Shown: positions 9,425 to 19,360 of the stretch, piece after piece
How positions within the stretch are numbered: the stretch's first letter is position 1
Layout: every line of letters starts with the position of its first letter
Assembly: GCF_030994125.1 (NCBI RefSeq)
Contig: NZ_CP099917.1
Location: 3,146,001 to 3,210,000 of the forward strand
Origin: Pseudoalteromonas xiamenensis
GTDB taxonomy: Bacteria > Pseudomonadota > Gammaproteobacteria > Enterobacterales > Alteromonadaceae
DNA: 64,000 nucleotides
Reading direction: 5' to 3'
Notes under the pieces: model-generated
Told to the model about the DNA's origin: nothing
The model's database searches: none
Seen by the model: the letters and a program-made list of their open reading frames with translations, nothing else
Made by a program: the position numbers and the translations under genes

Positions 9425-10162
9425 ATGTGGAAATGGTTACATCCTTATGCCAAAGCCGAGCGAGCGTATCAGCTATGCAATACGCTAATGCCTTACTTTG
9501 CCGTAGTCGCAGTCGTGTGTATCGTCATTGGTTGGGTTTGGGGGTTAGCCTATGCGCCCGCCGATTACCAACAAAAAGACAGTTACCGAATTATATTCAT
9601 TCACGTCCCGTCAGCGATTTTGTCGATGGGAGCGTATTCTTCGATGGCCATTGCCGCCATCATCGCACTCGTTTGGCAAATCCGTAACGCGGAGCTTGCT
9701 GTTATTTCACTGGCCCCTGTTGGCGCGGCGATGACCGCAATTGCCTTGATAACAGGTGCTGCATGGGGTAAACCCATGTGGGGTGCTTGGTGGGTATGGG
9801 ATGCTCGCCTGACATCTGAATTAATTCTATTGTTTTTATATTTTGGTGTGATTTCGTTGTATCACGCTTTTGAAGATAAGAAAGTTGCGGGACGTGCTGC
9901 AAGTATCCTCGCGATTGTTGGTGTAATTAATTTACCTATCATCCATTTTTCAGTGGAGTGGTGGAACACGTTACATCAAGGTTCAACAATCACGAAATTC
10001 GATACCTCTGCGATAGACCCTTCAATGCTTTGGCCTTTGCTAATCAACATTGTTGGTTTTGCAGGCTTTGTTGGGGTGGTGACGTTGATGCGACTCAAAA
10101 ATGAAATTTTACGATGTGAACAGCATCGTCCATGGGTACGCGATTTAGTTAGTCGAGGTTAA
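9425..10162 (+). CDS. ccmC: Haem lyase-associated protein CcmC
   Basis: The 245-residue protein has six predicted transmembrane helices. It carries the tryptophan-rich haem-handling WWD motif (WGAWWVWDARLTSEL) at about residues 118-135, flanked by conserved periplasmic histidines (one in FIHVPS). CcmC loads haem onto the periplasmic chaperone CcmE. It is placed between ccmB and ccmD in the standard order. Confidence 0.97.
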   Translation: MWKWLHPYAKAERAYQLCNTLMPYFAVVAVVCIVIGWVWGLAYAPADYQQKDSYRIIFIHVPSAILSMGAYSSMAIAAIIALVWQIRNAELAVISLAPVGAAMTAIALITGAAWGKPMWGAWWVWDARLTSELILLFLYFGVISLYHAFEDKKVAGRAASILAIVGVINLPIIHFSVEWWNTLHQGSTITKFDTSAIDPSMLWPLLINIVGFAGFVGVVTLMRLKNEILRCEQHRPWVRDLVSRG

Positions 10163-10164
10163 TT

Positions 10165-10368
10165 ATGCAATTTGCATCATTCAGTGATTTTTTAGCCATG
10201 GGCGGCTACGGCTTTTATGTTTGGTTATCATTCGGTACTTGCGCGCTTATCCTTCTTGGCATTCTGATGAGTTCATGGTTTGAGACGAATTCGCTTAAGC
10301 AGTCAATTCGCACGCAAATGGCACGTGAAGCAAGAATTAAGCAAGCGAGAGAGGAACAAGTGCAATGA
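10165..10368 (+). CDS. ccmD: Haem exporter small protein CcmD
   Basis: This is a 67-residue protein with a single transmembrane helix (about residues 17-38) and a Lys/Arg/Gln-rich cytoplasmic tail. CcmD stabilises the CcmABC-CcmE complex and helps release holo-CcmE. Identification rests on size, topology and position. Its stop codon overlaps the ATG of ccmE (ATGA). Confidence 0.92.
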   Translation: MQFASFSDFLAMGGYGFYVWLSFGTCALILLGILMSSWFETNSLKQSIRTQMAREARIKQAREEQVQ

Positions 10369-10853
10369 ATCCGAGACGTAAAAAACGCTTGTTCACCGTA
10401 GCAGGCATTATTTTGGGCATTGGTTCTGCGGTGGGTTTAACACTCTATGCACTGCAGGAAAACATTAATTTATTTTATACTCCTAGCGAATTGGTCAATG
10501 GCAAAGGTGAAAGTCACGATATGCCATTTATTGGTCAAAAGCTTCGTATCGGTGGAATGGTCGTGCCAGGCTCGGTAAAACGAGATGATACAACACTAAA
10601 TGTGGAGTTCCAGTTGATTGATACAGGCCCGCTCGTAACGGTGCGCTACCACGGTATTTTGCCCGATTTGTTCCGCGAAGGTCAGGGGATTGTTGCGCAG
10701 GGTACTTTGGTTGAGCCGACGGTTGTTGAAGCGTTTGAAGTTTTAGCCAAGCATGATGAAGAGTACATGCCTGCTGAAGTCGCGGAAGCGGTGAAAGGCA
10801 TCAAGCATGAGAAGCCCGGCTATAAATTAAATTACTCGAAAGGCGAAAACTAG
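10365..10853 (+). CDS. ccmE: Periplasmic haem chaperone CcmE
   Basis: The 162-residue protein has an N-terminal membrane anchor (about residues 7-29) and an OB-fold domain. The haem-attachment histidine lies in [10 protein letters not shown], near residue 127, matching the covalent haem site of the family. The segment [14 protein letters not shown] is also typical. CcmE carries haem from CcmC to CcmF/H. Its ATG overlaps the ccmD stop, and two bases separate it from ccmF. Confidence 0.97.
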   Translation: MNPRRKKRLFTVAGIILGIGSAVGLTLYALQENINLFYTPSELVNGKGESHDMPFIGQKLRIGGMVVPGSVKRDDTTLNVEFQLIDTGPLVTVRYHGILPDLFREGQGIVAQGTLVEPTVVEAFEVLAKHDEEYMPAEVAEAVKGIKHEKPGYKLNYSKGEN

Positions 10854-10855
10854 GC

Positions 10856-12816
10856 ATGATCCCAGAAATAGGTTACTTCGCTTTAGTGCTCGCAATGGCG
10901 TTATCGCTCTTGCTCTGCATTTTTCCTCTATGGGGCGCCTACACCGGCAATTTACGTTTAATGCGCGCCGCTCCGTCTCTTGCTCTAGGCCAATGCCTGT
11001 TCGTTATTTTCTCTTTCTGTATTCTTATCTACATCACCCTTACTGACGATTTTACCGTAAGTTACGTTGCACAAAACTCGAGTAGCACGCTGCCTTGGTA
11101 TTATAAAGTCACGTCAACTTGGGGGGGCATGAAGGCGCTATTTTGCTTTGGTTAGTTATGCAATCAACATGGACTGCGCTGGTTGCAATGATGTCTAAGT
11201 CATTACCTTGGGTATTGCGAGCTCGAGTGCTCGGCGTGCTTGGCTTTCTTGGTGTTGGATTTATGCTCTATACACTTTGGATGTCGAGTCCATTTGAGCG
11301 GTTGTTGCCGTATTACCCAGTAGAAGGTCGTGATCTTAACCCGTTGTTACAAGACCCAGGCATGATTATCCATCCACCCCTTTTGTACATGGGGTATGTA
11401 GGTTTATCTGTTTCATTCGCATTTGCTATTGCTGCGTTGATGACGGGTAAATTAGACAATACGTGGGCGAAGTGGTCGCGTCCTTGGACCATGGCTGCAT
11501 GGGCGTTTTTATCTTTAGGTATTACGATTGGTAGCTGGTGGGCGTATTCCGAACTTGGTTGGGGTGGCTGGTGGTTTTGGGATCCAGTTGAGAATGCTTC
11601 CCTTATGCCGTGGCTAGTCGCGACAGCGTTGTTGCACTCCCTGTCAGTAACAGAGAAACGAGGTGTATTTAAATCGTGGACTGTTTTACTGGCCATTACA
11701 GCTTTTTCTTTATGTTTGCTTGGGACTTTTATTGTTCGTTCGGGCATTATTGTCTCTGTTCACGCCTTTGCGACCGATCCTGACAGAGGACTTTATATCC
11801 TTGCTTTCCTCGCCCTTGTTGTTGGTGGCAGTCTGACGCTATACGCTTTGCGTGTATCAGAAGTGAAGAGTGAAGGACGTTATCAGTTTGCTTCTCGCGA
11901 AGTCAGCTTATGGTTAAACAATATTTTCCTTGTGGTTGCGATGCTGATTGTGTTGTTGGGTACCTTGTTGCCAATGATCCACAAAGAGCTCGGCTTAGGT
12001 GCCATTTCGATAGGCGTGCCGTTTTTCAACAAAATGTTTTCCATTTTAATTGTGCCGTTTGCCTTACTTTTGGGTATTGGCCCAATGCTGCGTTGGAAAC
12101 AAAACAAGCTTAATACGTTGTTCCCGAAATGGACTATCAATGTTGTGCTCGCGATTATTATCACGGCAGCTTGGTTGTTTGGTGGCTATGATCATGTTGC
12201 TCCACTCACTTTCATGGGTACGGCATTGGCTGTTTGGATTTTCCTTGCAACAGCAACAGATTTACTTCAAAAGGTGGCATCACAAGCAACTGTCTCGGAA
12301 GGGATTAAACGCTTAGGGTTAAGTTACTGGGCTATGGTGCTTGGTCATATTGGCCTCGGCTTTGTCATTGCGGGAGTTACACTGACTTCAGCCTATTCTG
12401 TAGAACGTTCTGTTAGCATGAAACCCGGTGAGATCGCTACATTAAACGAATATGAATATCGATTCGAAGGCGTTAACACGATCTCCGGTCCTAATTACTC
12501 AGGCCACGCAGGGGAAGTGACCGTGCTAAAAGAGGGCAAAAAAGTCGTCTTACTGCATGCGGAAAAACGTCGCTATAACGTAGGTATGCAGTTTATGACA
12601 GAAGCCGCTATTGACGATGGTTTTTTCCGTGATCTGTATTTGGCTTTGGGTGAAGAGCTAAATAATGGTGCATGGGCGCTTCGTATCTATCATAAACCTT
12701 ATGTTCGTTGGATGTGGTTAGGGGGGTTATTGATCTCCTTTGCTGGTTTTATTGTTCTAGCAGATAAGCGTTATCGCCGTAGCAGTCGCACTCTCTCGCC
12801 GGAGGCATTAGCATGA
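10856..12816 (+). pseudogene. ccmF: Cytochrome c haem lyase subunit CcmF, interrupted by one apparent frameshift
   Basis: Two abutting frames together give a complete CcmF. The first (10856-11155) encodes the N-terminal 85-90 residues up to STWGG and then leaves the family sequence. The second picks up at GGHEGAILLW and continues to 12816. The switch is at the run of seven G at 11121-11127. One additional G gives ...TWGGHEGAILLW... and a protein of about 653 residues, a normal length. The WWD motif (WGGWWFWDPVENASLMPWL) and the periplasmic haem-lyase segments are intact. The rest of the ccm operon is intact, so a missed base in the read is more likely than true loss. As given, the sequence cannot encode full-length CcmF without frameshifting. 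Confidence 0.93.
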
Positions 12817-13385
12817 ATAAAAAAGTATTAGGACTTGTGCCATTAGCAATTTTCATCTTGCTCAGTGTTTTTCTGTATCAAGGGCTTTTTGGTAATCCTC
12901 GTGAGATCCAGACGGGTCGGTTAGGCCACACAATGCCTGCATTTTCTTTACCTGATCTTATGGACGAGCAGACGACATGGACAGACAAAGATCTTCAAGG
13001 TGACGTGTACCTGCTTAATGTGTGGGGTACATGGTGTCCGACATGTTTGGCAGAACTTGGCTATTTAACCGAGCTAAAAGATAAAGGGGTTAAGATTGTT
13101 GGTTTGTATTATGACCAAGCATATGACCCTGATTTCGGTGATAAATTCGATGTCGTTGCACTGCGTGAAGAAGTGAATAACATGCTAGGTCGAGCAGGTA
13201 ATCCTTATGCCTTTAACATTCTAGATTTGAATCGGAGCTTGGCGCTTGATTTGGGCGTTTCTGGCGCACCGGAAACGTTCCTCGTTGACAAGGCTGGCAA
13301 AATTTTGGTGCATCATACTGGTGACATGAATACGCGTGTATGGCGAACGAAATTTGCACCCGCTATTCAGGAGTTAACACTATGA
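12813..13385 (+). CDS. ccmG: Periplasmic thiol:disulfide reductase CcmG/DsbE
   Basis: The 190-residue thioredoxin-fold protein has an N-terminal signal anchor (about residues 4-24). Its active site is WCPTC in the context VWGTWCPTCLAE. CcmG keeps apocytochrome haem-binding cysteines reduced for ligation. The start overlaps the end of ccmF by 4 bases and the stop overlaps the ATG of ccmH. Confidence 0.96.
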   Translation: MNKKVLGLVPLAIFILLSVFLYQGLFGNPREIQTGRLGHTMPAFSLPDLMDEQTTWTDKDLQGDVYLLNVWGTWCPTCLAELGYLTELKDKGVKIVGLYYDQAYDPDFGDKFDVVALREEVNNMLGRAGNPYAFNILDLNRSLALDLGVSGAPETFLVDKAGKILVHHTGDMNTRVWRTKFAPAIQELTL

Positions 13386-13846
13386 AAAAGTTAATCTTCT
13401 GTTTTGGCTTATTGATTTCAGCCATAAACGCATACGCGATTGAGGACAAATATCATTTTGACTCCGTGGAGCGAGAGCAAACGTTTAAAGAGCTCACGCA
13501 TGAGCTTCGTTGTCCTAAATGTCAAAATCAAAATATTGCGGACTCAGATGCGGTTGTTGCGAAAGATTTGCGAGACAAAGTACTTACGCTGGTCCACGAA
13601 GGTAAATCGAAAGACGAAGTAATCGATTATATGATCGATCGCTATGGCTATTTCGTTCACTATCAACCACCGGTAACACCCTTGACCATATTGCTTTGGG
13701 TATTGCCGGGACTCATAGTTGCTTTGGGCTTTGGTTTTATCGTGGTTCGTCAGCGTAAATCAGCTCAAGTACAGCCGTGGACTGATGCTGACGAAACAAA
13801 GTTAGCGGCGTTGATAGCCAAGTACGAACAAAGGGAGCAGCAATAA
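13382..13846 (+). CDS. ccmH: Cytochrome c maturation protein CcmH
   Basis: The ATG chosen (13382) gives a 154-residue protein beginning with a clear signal peptide (MKKLIFCFGLL to ANA/AYA). A longer upstream extension would run deep into ccmG and lacks a signal start. The redox motif LRCPKCQNQNIADSDA and a C-terminal transmembrane helix (about residues 99-121) match CcmH (the short, CcmL-type form). It takes part in reduction of the apocytochrome CXXCH motif. Its stop overlaps the start of ccmI. Confidence 0.95.
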   Translation: MKKLIFCFGLLISAINAYAIEDKYHFDSVEREQTFKELTHELRCPKCQNQNIADSDAVVAKDLRDKVLTLVHEGKSKDEVIDYMIDRYGYFVHYQPPVTPLTILLWVLPGLIVALGFGFIVVRQRKSAQVQPWTDADETKLAALIAKYEQREQQ

Positions 13847-15087
13847 TGGAGCAAATGTGGGGAATGTTTGCGCTATTAGTCGTATTAGCCGCACTCTTCG
13901 TTATGACACCGTTCCTGCGCCGTGAGCGTATTGTTCGTGTCGATCATGACGCAAATGCTGAACGTATTGCTATTTATAGACAGCGTCTTGCAGAATTGGA
14001 CGAAGAATTGGCCAATTCGCGTATTGATACGCTTGTTCACTATGAATCGGTACGTGAAATGAAACGGCGATTGCTCAATGAACTTGCACCTGAGCAAGCA
14101 CTTACTAATCGCGGCGATAACCGTATTTTTACCGTAACGGGCATCTTATTTGTTGTATTATTCAGCGTTATTTTCTATCAATGGAAAGGCAACGCTAAGC
14201 AAGTTCAGGACTGGTATTCGGCCATTGAGAAATTGCCTGAGTATGGTGAGCGTGCGGTACTTCAGGATGGCGAGCCTCTCAGTGCTAATGAACTTCAAGC
14301 ATTTGCGCTTGGACTTCGCACCAAATTAGCCGCGGAAGGGGACGATGCCGTCGCTTGGATGTTGCTTGGTCGCGTCGCTATGTCGATTAACGATTTTGAA
14401 ATGGCAATGCAGTCGTTCGATAAAGCACTTGAAATGAACCCAAACAACCCCAATGTTTTGGTCAATTATAGCCAAGTGCTGCTGATTGAAGGCAGCGAAT
14501 CGGGTATAAATCGAGCCGCTCGAATGTTATCAAAGGTATTGTCTCAAGACCCAAACAACATCGATGCGATTAGTCTTTTGGCGTTGATAGCGTATGAACG
14601 AAAAGACTGGGCTGAGGCTAAGGCTGCGTTTGAAGTGTTACTCGCGAACATGGACAAAGCGGACCCTCGTTACTCAATGATTGCAGCGCGTATCGATGAG
14701 ATTAATGGTCATCTTTCGCCTTCGACGTCGACTAACGTAGCAAAATCCATCACAGTGACGGTCGATATCGACCCTCGGCTTGCTGATAAGATGCCAAGTA
14801 ATGGTGTGCTGTTTGTGTTTGCAAAAGCAGTCAGTGGCCCACCTATGCCGTTAGCGGTAGCTAAATTGCGGGACTATCGTTTCCCGTTGACGGTAACATT
14901 GGATGACAGCTTAGCTATGATGCCCGAGTTGCAATTGTCGCAATTTGAGAACGTGATTGTTACTGCAAGATTGTCGGTTGATGAAAGTGTTTCACCGAGC
15001 AAAGGCGAATTAGAAGGCGTTTCTCAAACTCTAGAATTGAAAGAAGGCGAAAATAGCCAATCAATTACAATAAGTCGTGTTTATTAA
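13846..15087 (+). CDS. ccmI: Apocytochrome c chaperone CcmI (CycH-like, TPR)
   Basis: The 413-residue protein has two N-terminal transmembrane helices (about residues 5-21 and 92-110) separated by a charged cytoplasmic loop. TPR repeats follow (about residues 160-280; for example MQSFDKALEMNPNNPNVLVNYSQVL), and then a C-terminal beta-rich domain. CcmI binds the C-terminal end of apocytochrome c and delivers it to CcmFH. This closes the ccm operon. Confidence 0.94.
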   Translation: MEQMWGMFALLVVLAALFVMTPFLRRERIVRVDHDANAERIAIYRQRLAELDEELANSRIDTLVHYESVREMKRRLLNELAPEQALTNRGDNRIFTVTGILFVVLFSVIFYQWKGNAKQVQDWYSAIEKLPEYGERAVLQDGEPLSANELQAFALGLRTKLAAEGDDAVAWMLLGRVAMSINDFEMAMQSFDKALEMNPNNPNVLVNYSQVLLIEGSESGINRAARMLSKVLSQDPNNIDAISLLALIAYERKDWAEAKAAFEVLLANMDKADPRYSMIAARIDEINGHLSPSTSTNVAKSITVTVDIDPRLADKMPSNGVLFVFAKAVSGPPMPLAVAKLRDYRFPLTVTLDDSLAMMPELQLSQFENVIVTARLSVDESVSPSKGELEGVSQTLELKEGENSQSITISRVY

Positions 15088-15100
15088 TAAAGGAAAACAG

Positions 15101-15835
15101 ATGATTAAAGCGCTGGCTTCAGCCTGTTTAGCCCTCATTATGGTAGGGTGTGCTTCAGTGCCTGCTGAAAAGCAGGACCCTCGGGATCCACTGCAGGCAA
15201 TGAACAGACCTGTCTATGATTTTAACATGGATGTACTGGACAAGTATTTGCTTAGGCCAGTTGCGGTAGGTTATGCGACTTACACGCCACAACCTGTCCG
15301 TACGGGACTTGTTAATTTTACGACTAACCTCACCACACCAACGGATGTGGTGAACTCGGCCTTGCAGGGTAAGCCTGCTAATACGGGTGTTAATGTTGCC
15401 CGTTTCTTGATTAACTCGACGGTCGGTCTTTTTGGTATATTTGATGTCGCCAGTAGTTTTGGCCTAAAGCATGCGGATGAAGACTTTGGTCAGACACTAG
15501 GCGTGTGGGGCGCATCGGATGGCCCGTACATTATGCTGCCGGGAATGGGGCCGACAACGGCGCGTAATCTTACCGGAGATGTGATGGACAATGTCGTGTT
15601 ACCTGAATTAGCACTCACAACACCACAAAGCATTCTCTTGTTTGCATTAAAAGCGATTGAAGCCCGAGCAAACTTAATTCCACAAGAGAAGTTGTTAAAC
15701 GATTCCTTAGATCCTTATTTGTTCTTGAAAGACATTTATTTCCAAAGACAATTATATGAATTGTACGATGGGAAGCCGCCAATTAAAGAAGAGAAGATAG
15801 AAGAGTTTGACGAGAATTTTCTCGAGAATCTGTAA
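15101..15835 (+). CDS. mlaA: Outer-membrane lipoprotein MlaA (VacJ)
   Basis: The start at 15101 was chosen because AAAGGA precedes it and the product opens with a lipoprotein signal ending in a lipobox (LIMVGC). A start 24 bases upstream would disturb this. The mature protein has the MlaA/VacJ signature (DPLQAMNRPVYDFN; GVWGASDGPYIMLPGMGP). MlaA, with OmpC/F, removes phospholipid from the outer leaflet and passes it to MlaC. The mlaBCDEF genes are not in this window. Usual family length is about 250 residues, and this one has 244. Confidence 0.96.
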   Translation: MIKALASACLALIMVGCASVPAEKQDPRDPLQAMNRPVYDFNMDVLDKYLLRPVAVGYATYTPQPVRTGLVNFTTNLTTPTDVVNSALQGKPANTGVNVARFLINSTVGLFGIFDVASSFGLKHADEDFGQTLGVWGASDGPYIMLPGMGPTTARNLTGDVMDNVVLPELALTTPQSILLFALKAIEARANLIPQEKLLNDSLDPYLFLKDIYFQRQLYELYDGKPPIKEEKIEEFDENFLENL

Positions 15836-15837
15836 TA

Positions 15838-15866
15838 AAAAGGCCAGCTTAGCTGGCCTTTTTTTG
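15838..15866 (+). terminator. Intrinsic terminator after mlaA
   Basis: The hairpin AGGCCAGC-TTA-GCTGGCCT (15841-15859) is followed by a run of T and preceded by A's. It is three bases past the mlaA stop. It could also work weakly on the minus strand for the converging acetyltransferase gene. Confidence 0.9.
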
Positions 15867-15890
15867 TTTTCCTCATGTTAAGTATGAGGT

Positions 15891-16412
15891 TTATCGGAGT
15901 TCTTTGTAATACACGCTGGTGCTATGTAACCTGCCTTGTGCGTCTGTCACAAAACTTGGAATCGTGCCGCTGAGTAGGTATTCCCGCGCTCGATAAAACG
16001 ATTCACTCTTATCGCCTGTTTGCGTATCTAAATAAAGCAGTTTAATGCCGTACTGTCGCGCCCATGCCTCTAATGCGCTCATTAGAAGAGTTGCAATGCC
16101 GCTTCGTTGGAATGTTGGGTCGACTAGGAGTTTTTCTACCTCGCCTCTGTGACAACCGTTTTGTTTTTGGCAGAGATTTAATTGTACCGTACCGGCAACA
16201 TTGTTTTGTTCGTCAAACGCAATAAAGAGTTGTTTGTCTTTGTTTTCAAGCTGCTTACGGGTCGCGTGCCAGTAATTAACGACACGTTCGGTCTGTGCAG
16301 GCCTATAGAAGCCAAGCGAAGCTCCTTGATTTACGCAATCGACAAGTAACACTGTAAGTCGTTCAATCAGCTTCGCGTCAAGATTGGCAACCGCCTCAAT
16401 GATATACCTCAT
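15891..16412 (-). CDS. GNAT-family N-acetyltransferase
   Basis: The 173-residue protein has the acetyl-CoA-binding motif A (VDPTFQRSGIATLLMSALE, near residues 96-115) and a preceding beta strand (GEVEKLLV). The substrate cannot be deduced. Its start overlaps the stop of an upstream small helix-turn-helix gene by four bases, so the two are likely one transcriptional unit. It converges on mlaA with the shared terminator region between them. Confidence 0.85.
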   Translation of the reverse strand: MRYIIEAVANLDAKLIERLTVLLVDCVNQGASLGFYRPAQTERVVNYWHATRKQLENKDKQLFIAFDEQNNVAGTVQLNLCQKQNGCHRGEVEKLLVDPTFQRSGIATLLMSALEAWARQYGIKLLYLDTQTGDKSESFYRAREYLLSGTIPSFVTDAQGRLHSTSVYYKELR

Positions 16413-16639
16413 AGTTGAGCAAGTTCCATTTCAATTTGTGCAATGCTGTCCATCAACTTTTCTTTTGCTGCTTGGAGTTTCTGCTTTTTAGTATTCGGCT
16501 TAGTTTGTGCCGCGCGCACTGCCTTGTAGACGGTACGTGTGGGTAGCTGGCATTTTGCGGCAGCTTCAGAAGGCAGCCAGTTCGCATGCAGTACAAGGGT
16601 CACTGCAGCCTGTAACAAAGAAAGTTTTTCTTCACTCAT
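16409..16639 (-). CDS. Small helix-turn-helix protein, function unknown
   Basis: Start ATG at 16639 has AGGAGAAATGCC just upstream and gives 76 residues. An earlier start 18 bases upstream overlaps the ribosome-binding sequence and was not used. Residues about 20-45 (WLPSEAAAKCQLPTRTVYKAVRAAQ) form a plausible HTH resembling the KorA/TrfB type. A C-terminal helix is rich in Lys/Gln/Glu. The gene overlaps the downstream acetyltransferase by 4 bases. It may regulate that unit, but nothing in the sequence proves it. The upstream 16640-16908 holds no gene I can support. Confidence 0.6.
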   Translation of the reverse strand: MSEEKLSLLQAAVTLVLHANWLPSEAAAKCQLPTRTVYKAVRAAQTKPNTKKQKLQAAKEKLMDSIAQIEMELAQL

Positions 16640-16908
16640 GGCATTTCTCCTTCTCATCCATATCCCAACTTGACACTTCTAAATGCCATAATAAATACAG
16701 GGTTTGATAGAGTGTATACATCGCCTTTTCCTTCTCGCTTGTTTTGGCCAACCGACAGGCCAAGTTGACATAGCTATTGGAAGTTTTGTGCCAATATTAA
16801 AAAGCAAATAAAATCAACTGGATGCGTATTTTTGTGATGTGTCTTGAAAGGAGATATTGCACCATCAGAGAAGTTTTACACCAACCTAGTGCAACTATTT
16901 AAAAAGCG

Positions 16909-18485
16909 TTATAAGAAGTTTCGTTCAAACTTTGATTTTGTACGGTACGTTAGATGTGACAAGCTAAAAAATACAATAATGATGATTGAAAACAGCCATA
17001 TAGGCATATTCCCGTACTGGCTAAAGAGCGAATTACCACGGATTAATTGCACTTCCGTCACCAGCGAATCCGCCACGAATTGAGGCAACGTTGTTTGTTG
17101 GCCTGAAATGGGATCGAAAACACCCGTGATACCGTTATTTGTAACACGAACTAAAGGTCTTTGAAGTTCAAGTGCTCTCATTCTCGCGATTTGCATGTGT
17201 TGGTGAGGTCCATGAGAATGACCGAACCAGGCATCGTTACTGACGGTAAACAAAAGATCCGAATCTGGGCTGTAGTTCCCTCGCACTAGCTCAGCAAAGG
17301 CTATCTCGTAACAAATGGCGGGTAGGACATTAAGTCCATTGGCTTGAAGGTTAGCTTGTTTTTCCTCCCCCGCGTGAAGGATGACATGACTAAATTAAAC
17401 AGCGGAGCAATGGGACGTAGCCAATCCTCAAAAGGCACAAATTCCCCAATCGGCAAGAGTTGGTGCTTTTGATAGCGGTTTTTGCTCAAATATACATATT
17501 GTCCTTGTGTGTCTTCCGCGTTACGTTTTCCAAGAACAATGAGCGTATTAAACACATTTCGTGTATCAAATTGGTAGTCTGGGATACCAGTGATTACCGC
17601 TGTTTGATTAAACGCGGCCGCGGCGTCTACAGACTGCAAATAAGGAATGGCATTTTCTTCGATTTCTGGAATGGCGGCCTCAGGCCATACAACTAAATCA
17701 ACCCCATCCCACTTCAAGCGGGTCATATCGCGGTAAAGTTTCATCGTAGGCCAGAAATGCTCGGGCTCCCATTTCAAACTTTGTTGGATATTGCCCTGTA
17801 CAAGGAGAGTCTTAATGGTTTTGTCGGCATAGTGGGTAGTGCTAAACGAAGGGATGAGAAGTCCACCACAGACCGTTAAGCTGACGAGAATCAAAGATGG
17901 TTTAAACGATTTTAGCGACACCGCCAAATACAGCGCACCGCCAATGAGCGTACAAAGCACTGTTAGCCCCACTTCACCAATAAAAGGGGCAAAGAGATTA
18001 AGTGGACTGTCTGTTTGGGTATACCCGAAGCTGAGCCACGGGAAACCAGTGAGTAATTGACCGCGTAACCATTCAAAAATGAACATCAATGCTGCAGTCA
18101 GCACAACGCGTTGTAATTCTGTTTGGGTAATTGATTTTGCTATCGCGAACGCGAAGGCTGGAAAAAGTGCGAGATAACCGCTCAATGCAGCCATTAAAAG
18201 CAATGAAAAAAACAAAGGCATGCCGCCAAATTCTGCAATGGAGACATGAACCCAGCTAATCCCAGCGGCAAACCAACCAAAGCCAAAAAGCCAACCATAA
18301 CGAAAAGTCGACTTAACGGAAGGCTGTTTTGTCGCATAAAAACCTGCGGCAATACAGAAAAAGGCTAACGGCCAAAGGCCAAATGGTGAGTACGCAAAAG
18401 TTAAAAGGCCGCCCCCAAACAGGGCGGCCCACAAGGTTTTATTTTCGCGAAGTGCGACAAGTTTAGTCTTGATTTTCGTCGCCAT
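16909..18485 (-). pseudogene. lnt: Apolipoprotein N-acyltransferase Lnt, interrupted by one apparent frameshift
   Basis: The N-terminal 375 residues or so (18485 down to about 17372) show the membrane helices and nitrilase-like catalytic elements: WPEAAIPE with the catalytic Glu, and the Lys region ending LLPIGEFVPFEDW. The frame then diverges after MSSFTRG. Another frame continues with an LPAICYEIAF segment (catalytic Cys) and SNDAWFGHSHGPHQH to 16909. The switch lies at five C on the plus strand (17367-17371, G on the coding strand). One extra base restores RGEEKQA... and a protein of about 525 residues, the normal length. Lnt adds the third acyl chain to lipoproteins and is essential in most gammaproteobacteria, so an artefact is likely. 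The start overlaps the corC end by 23 bases. Confidence 0.93.
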
Positions 18486-19341
18486 TTTGGGGCTTTGGTA
18501 CGGTTACCTGAAGTTGAACGATACGACGGCTGTCAGCATTCGTTACTTTGATCTGCAAAGGGGCAATTTCTATCGTTTCACCACGACTTGGCATGTGGCC
18601 AAATGCGTGCAACACGATACCACCAACAGTGTCCGCTTCTTCCGTATTAAATGACGTCTTGAAGAACTCATTGAAGTCTTCAAGAGGTGTTAACGCTTGT
18701 ACGATATAGGTGTATTTCGCGAGTTGACGGATTTGTTGTTGCTCTTCATCGTCATCATGCTCATCTTCAATTTCACCAACAATTAGCTCAAGAATATCTT
18801 CGATAGTCACTAAGCCCGACACACCACCGTATTCATCGATAACGATGGCCATGTGATAGCGCTTTTGACGAAACTCGTTAAGCAGGGTATCTACACGCTT
18901 GCTTTCAGGCACGACAAACGCAGGGCGAAGGTATTGGCGTAAAGACGGCAGGTGTGGCTCTTTGCTTAAAATGAGCGGCAGCAAATCTTTCGCGAGTAAA
19001 ATACCCTCTACGTGGTCTTTGTCTTCACAAATAACAGGAAAACGCGAATGCGATGATTCCATCATCGCCCCCAATTGGGCTTCGATTGATACATCGACAT
19101 CCAACGTCACCATTTGTGAACGTGGGATCATGATATCGCGCACGCGCATTTCGGAGACTTCCAAAACGCCTTGCATCATGTCTTTGGTCTCAGGGTCGAT
19201 AAGACTTCTTTCCTGAGCGTCGGCAATGACTTCTACCAACTCTTCTTTGTTTTGGGGTTCCCCTTGTAGCAACTGGGTGATCCGGCTCAGCCAGCTCTTA
19301 CTTGAAGAACCCTGGCTACTTTGCGAGTTATCGTCGCTCAT
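18463..19341 (-). CDS. corC: CBS/CorC_HlyC-domain protein CorC (YbeX)
   Basis: The 292-residue cytoplasmic protein has a CBS pair (about residues 65-190: [17 protein letters not shown] and [22 protein letters not shown]) and a C-terminal CorC_HlyC domain. The N-terminus is Ser-rich. YbeX/CorC has been linked to Mg/Co efflux and to ribosome-related functions in E. coli. It lies in miaB-ybeZ-ybeY-ybeX-lnt, the same order as E. coli. Confidence 0.95.
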   Translation of the reverse strand: MSDDNSQSSQGSSSKSWLSRITQLLQGEPQNKEELVEVIADAQERSLIDPETKDMMQGVLEVSEMRVRDIMIPRSQMVTLDVDVSIEAQLGAMMESSHSRFPVICEDKDHVEGILLAKDLLPLILSKEPHLPSLRQYLRPAFVVPESKRVDTLLNEFRQKRYHMAIVIDEYGGVSGLVTIEDILELIVGEIEDEHDDDEEQQQIRQLAKYTYIVQALTPLEDFNEFFKTSFNTEEADTVGGIVLHAFGHMPSRGETIEIAPLQIKVTNADSRRIVQLQVTVPKPQNGDENQD

Positions 19342-19360
19342 TGCAGTTTAATACTCCGTT

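Noticed and set aside
9051..9488. 145-codon frame inside ccmB/ccmC
   Set aside because: It is a shadow of the ccm genes in another frame with no recognisable domain.
16844..17083. 79-codon plus-strand frame
   Set aside because: It lies largely opposite the lnt 3' end and shows no family, start signal or signal peptide.
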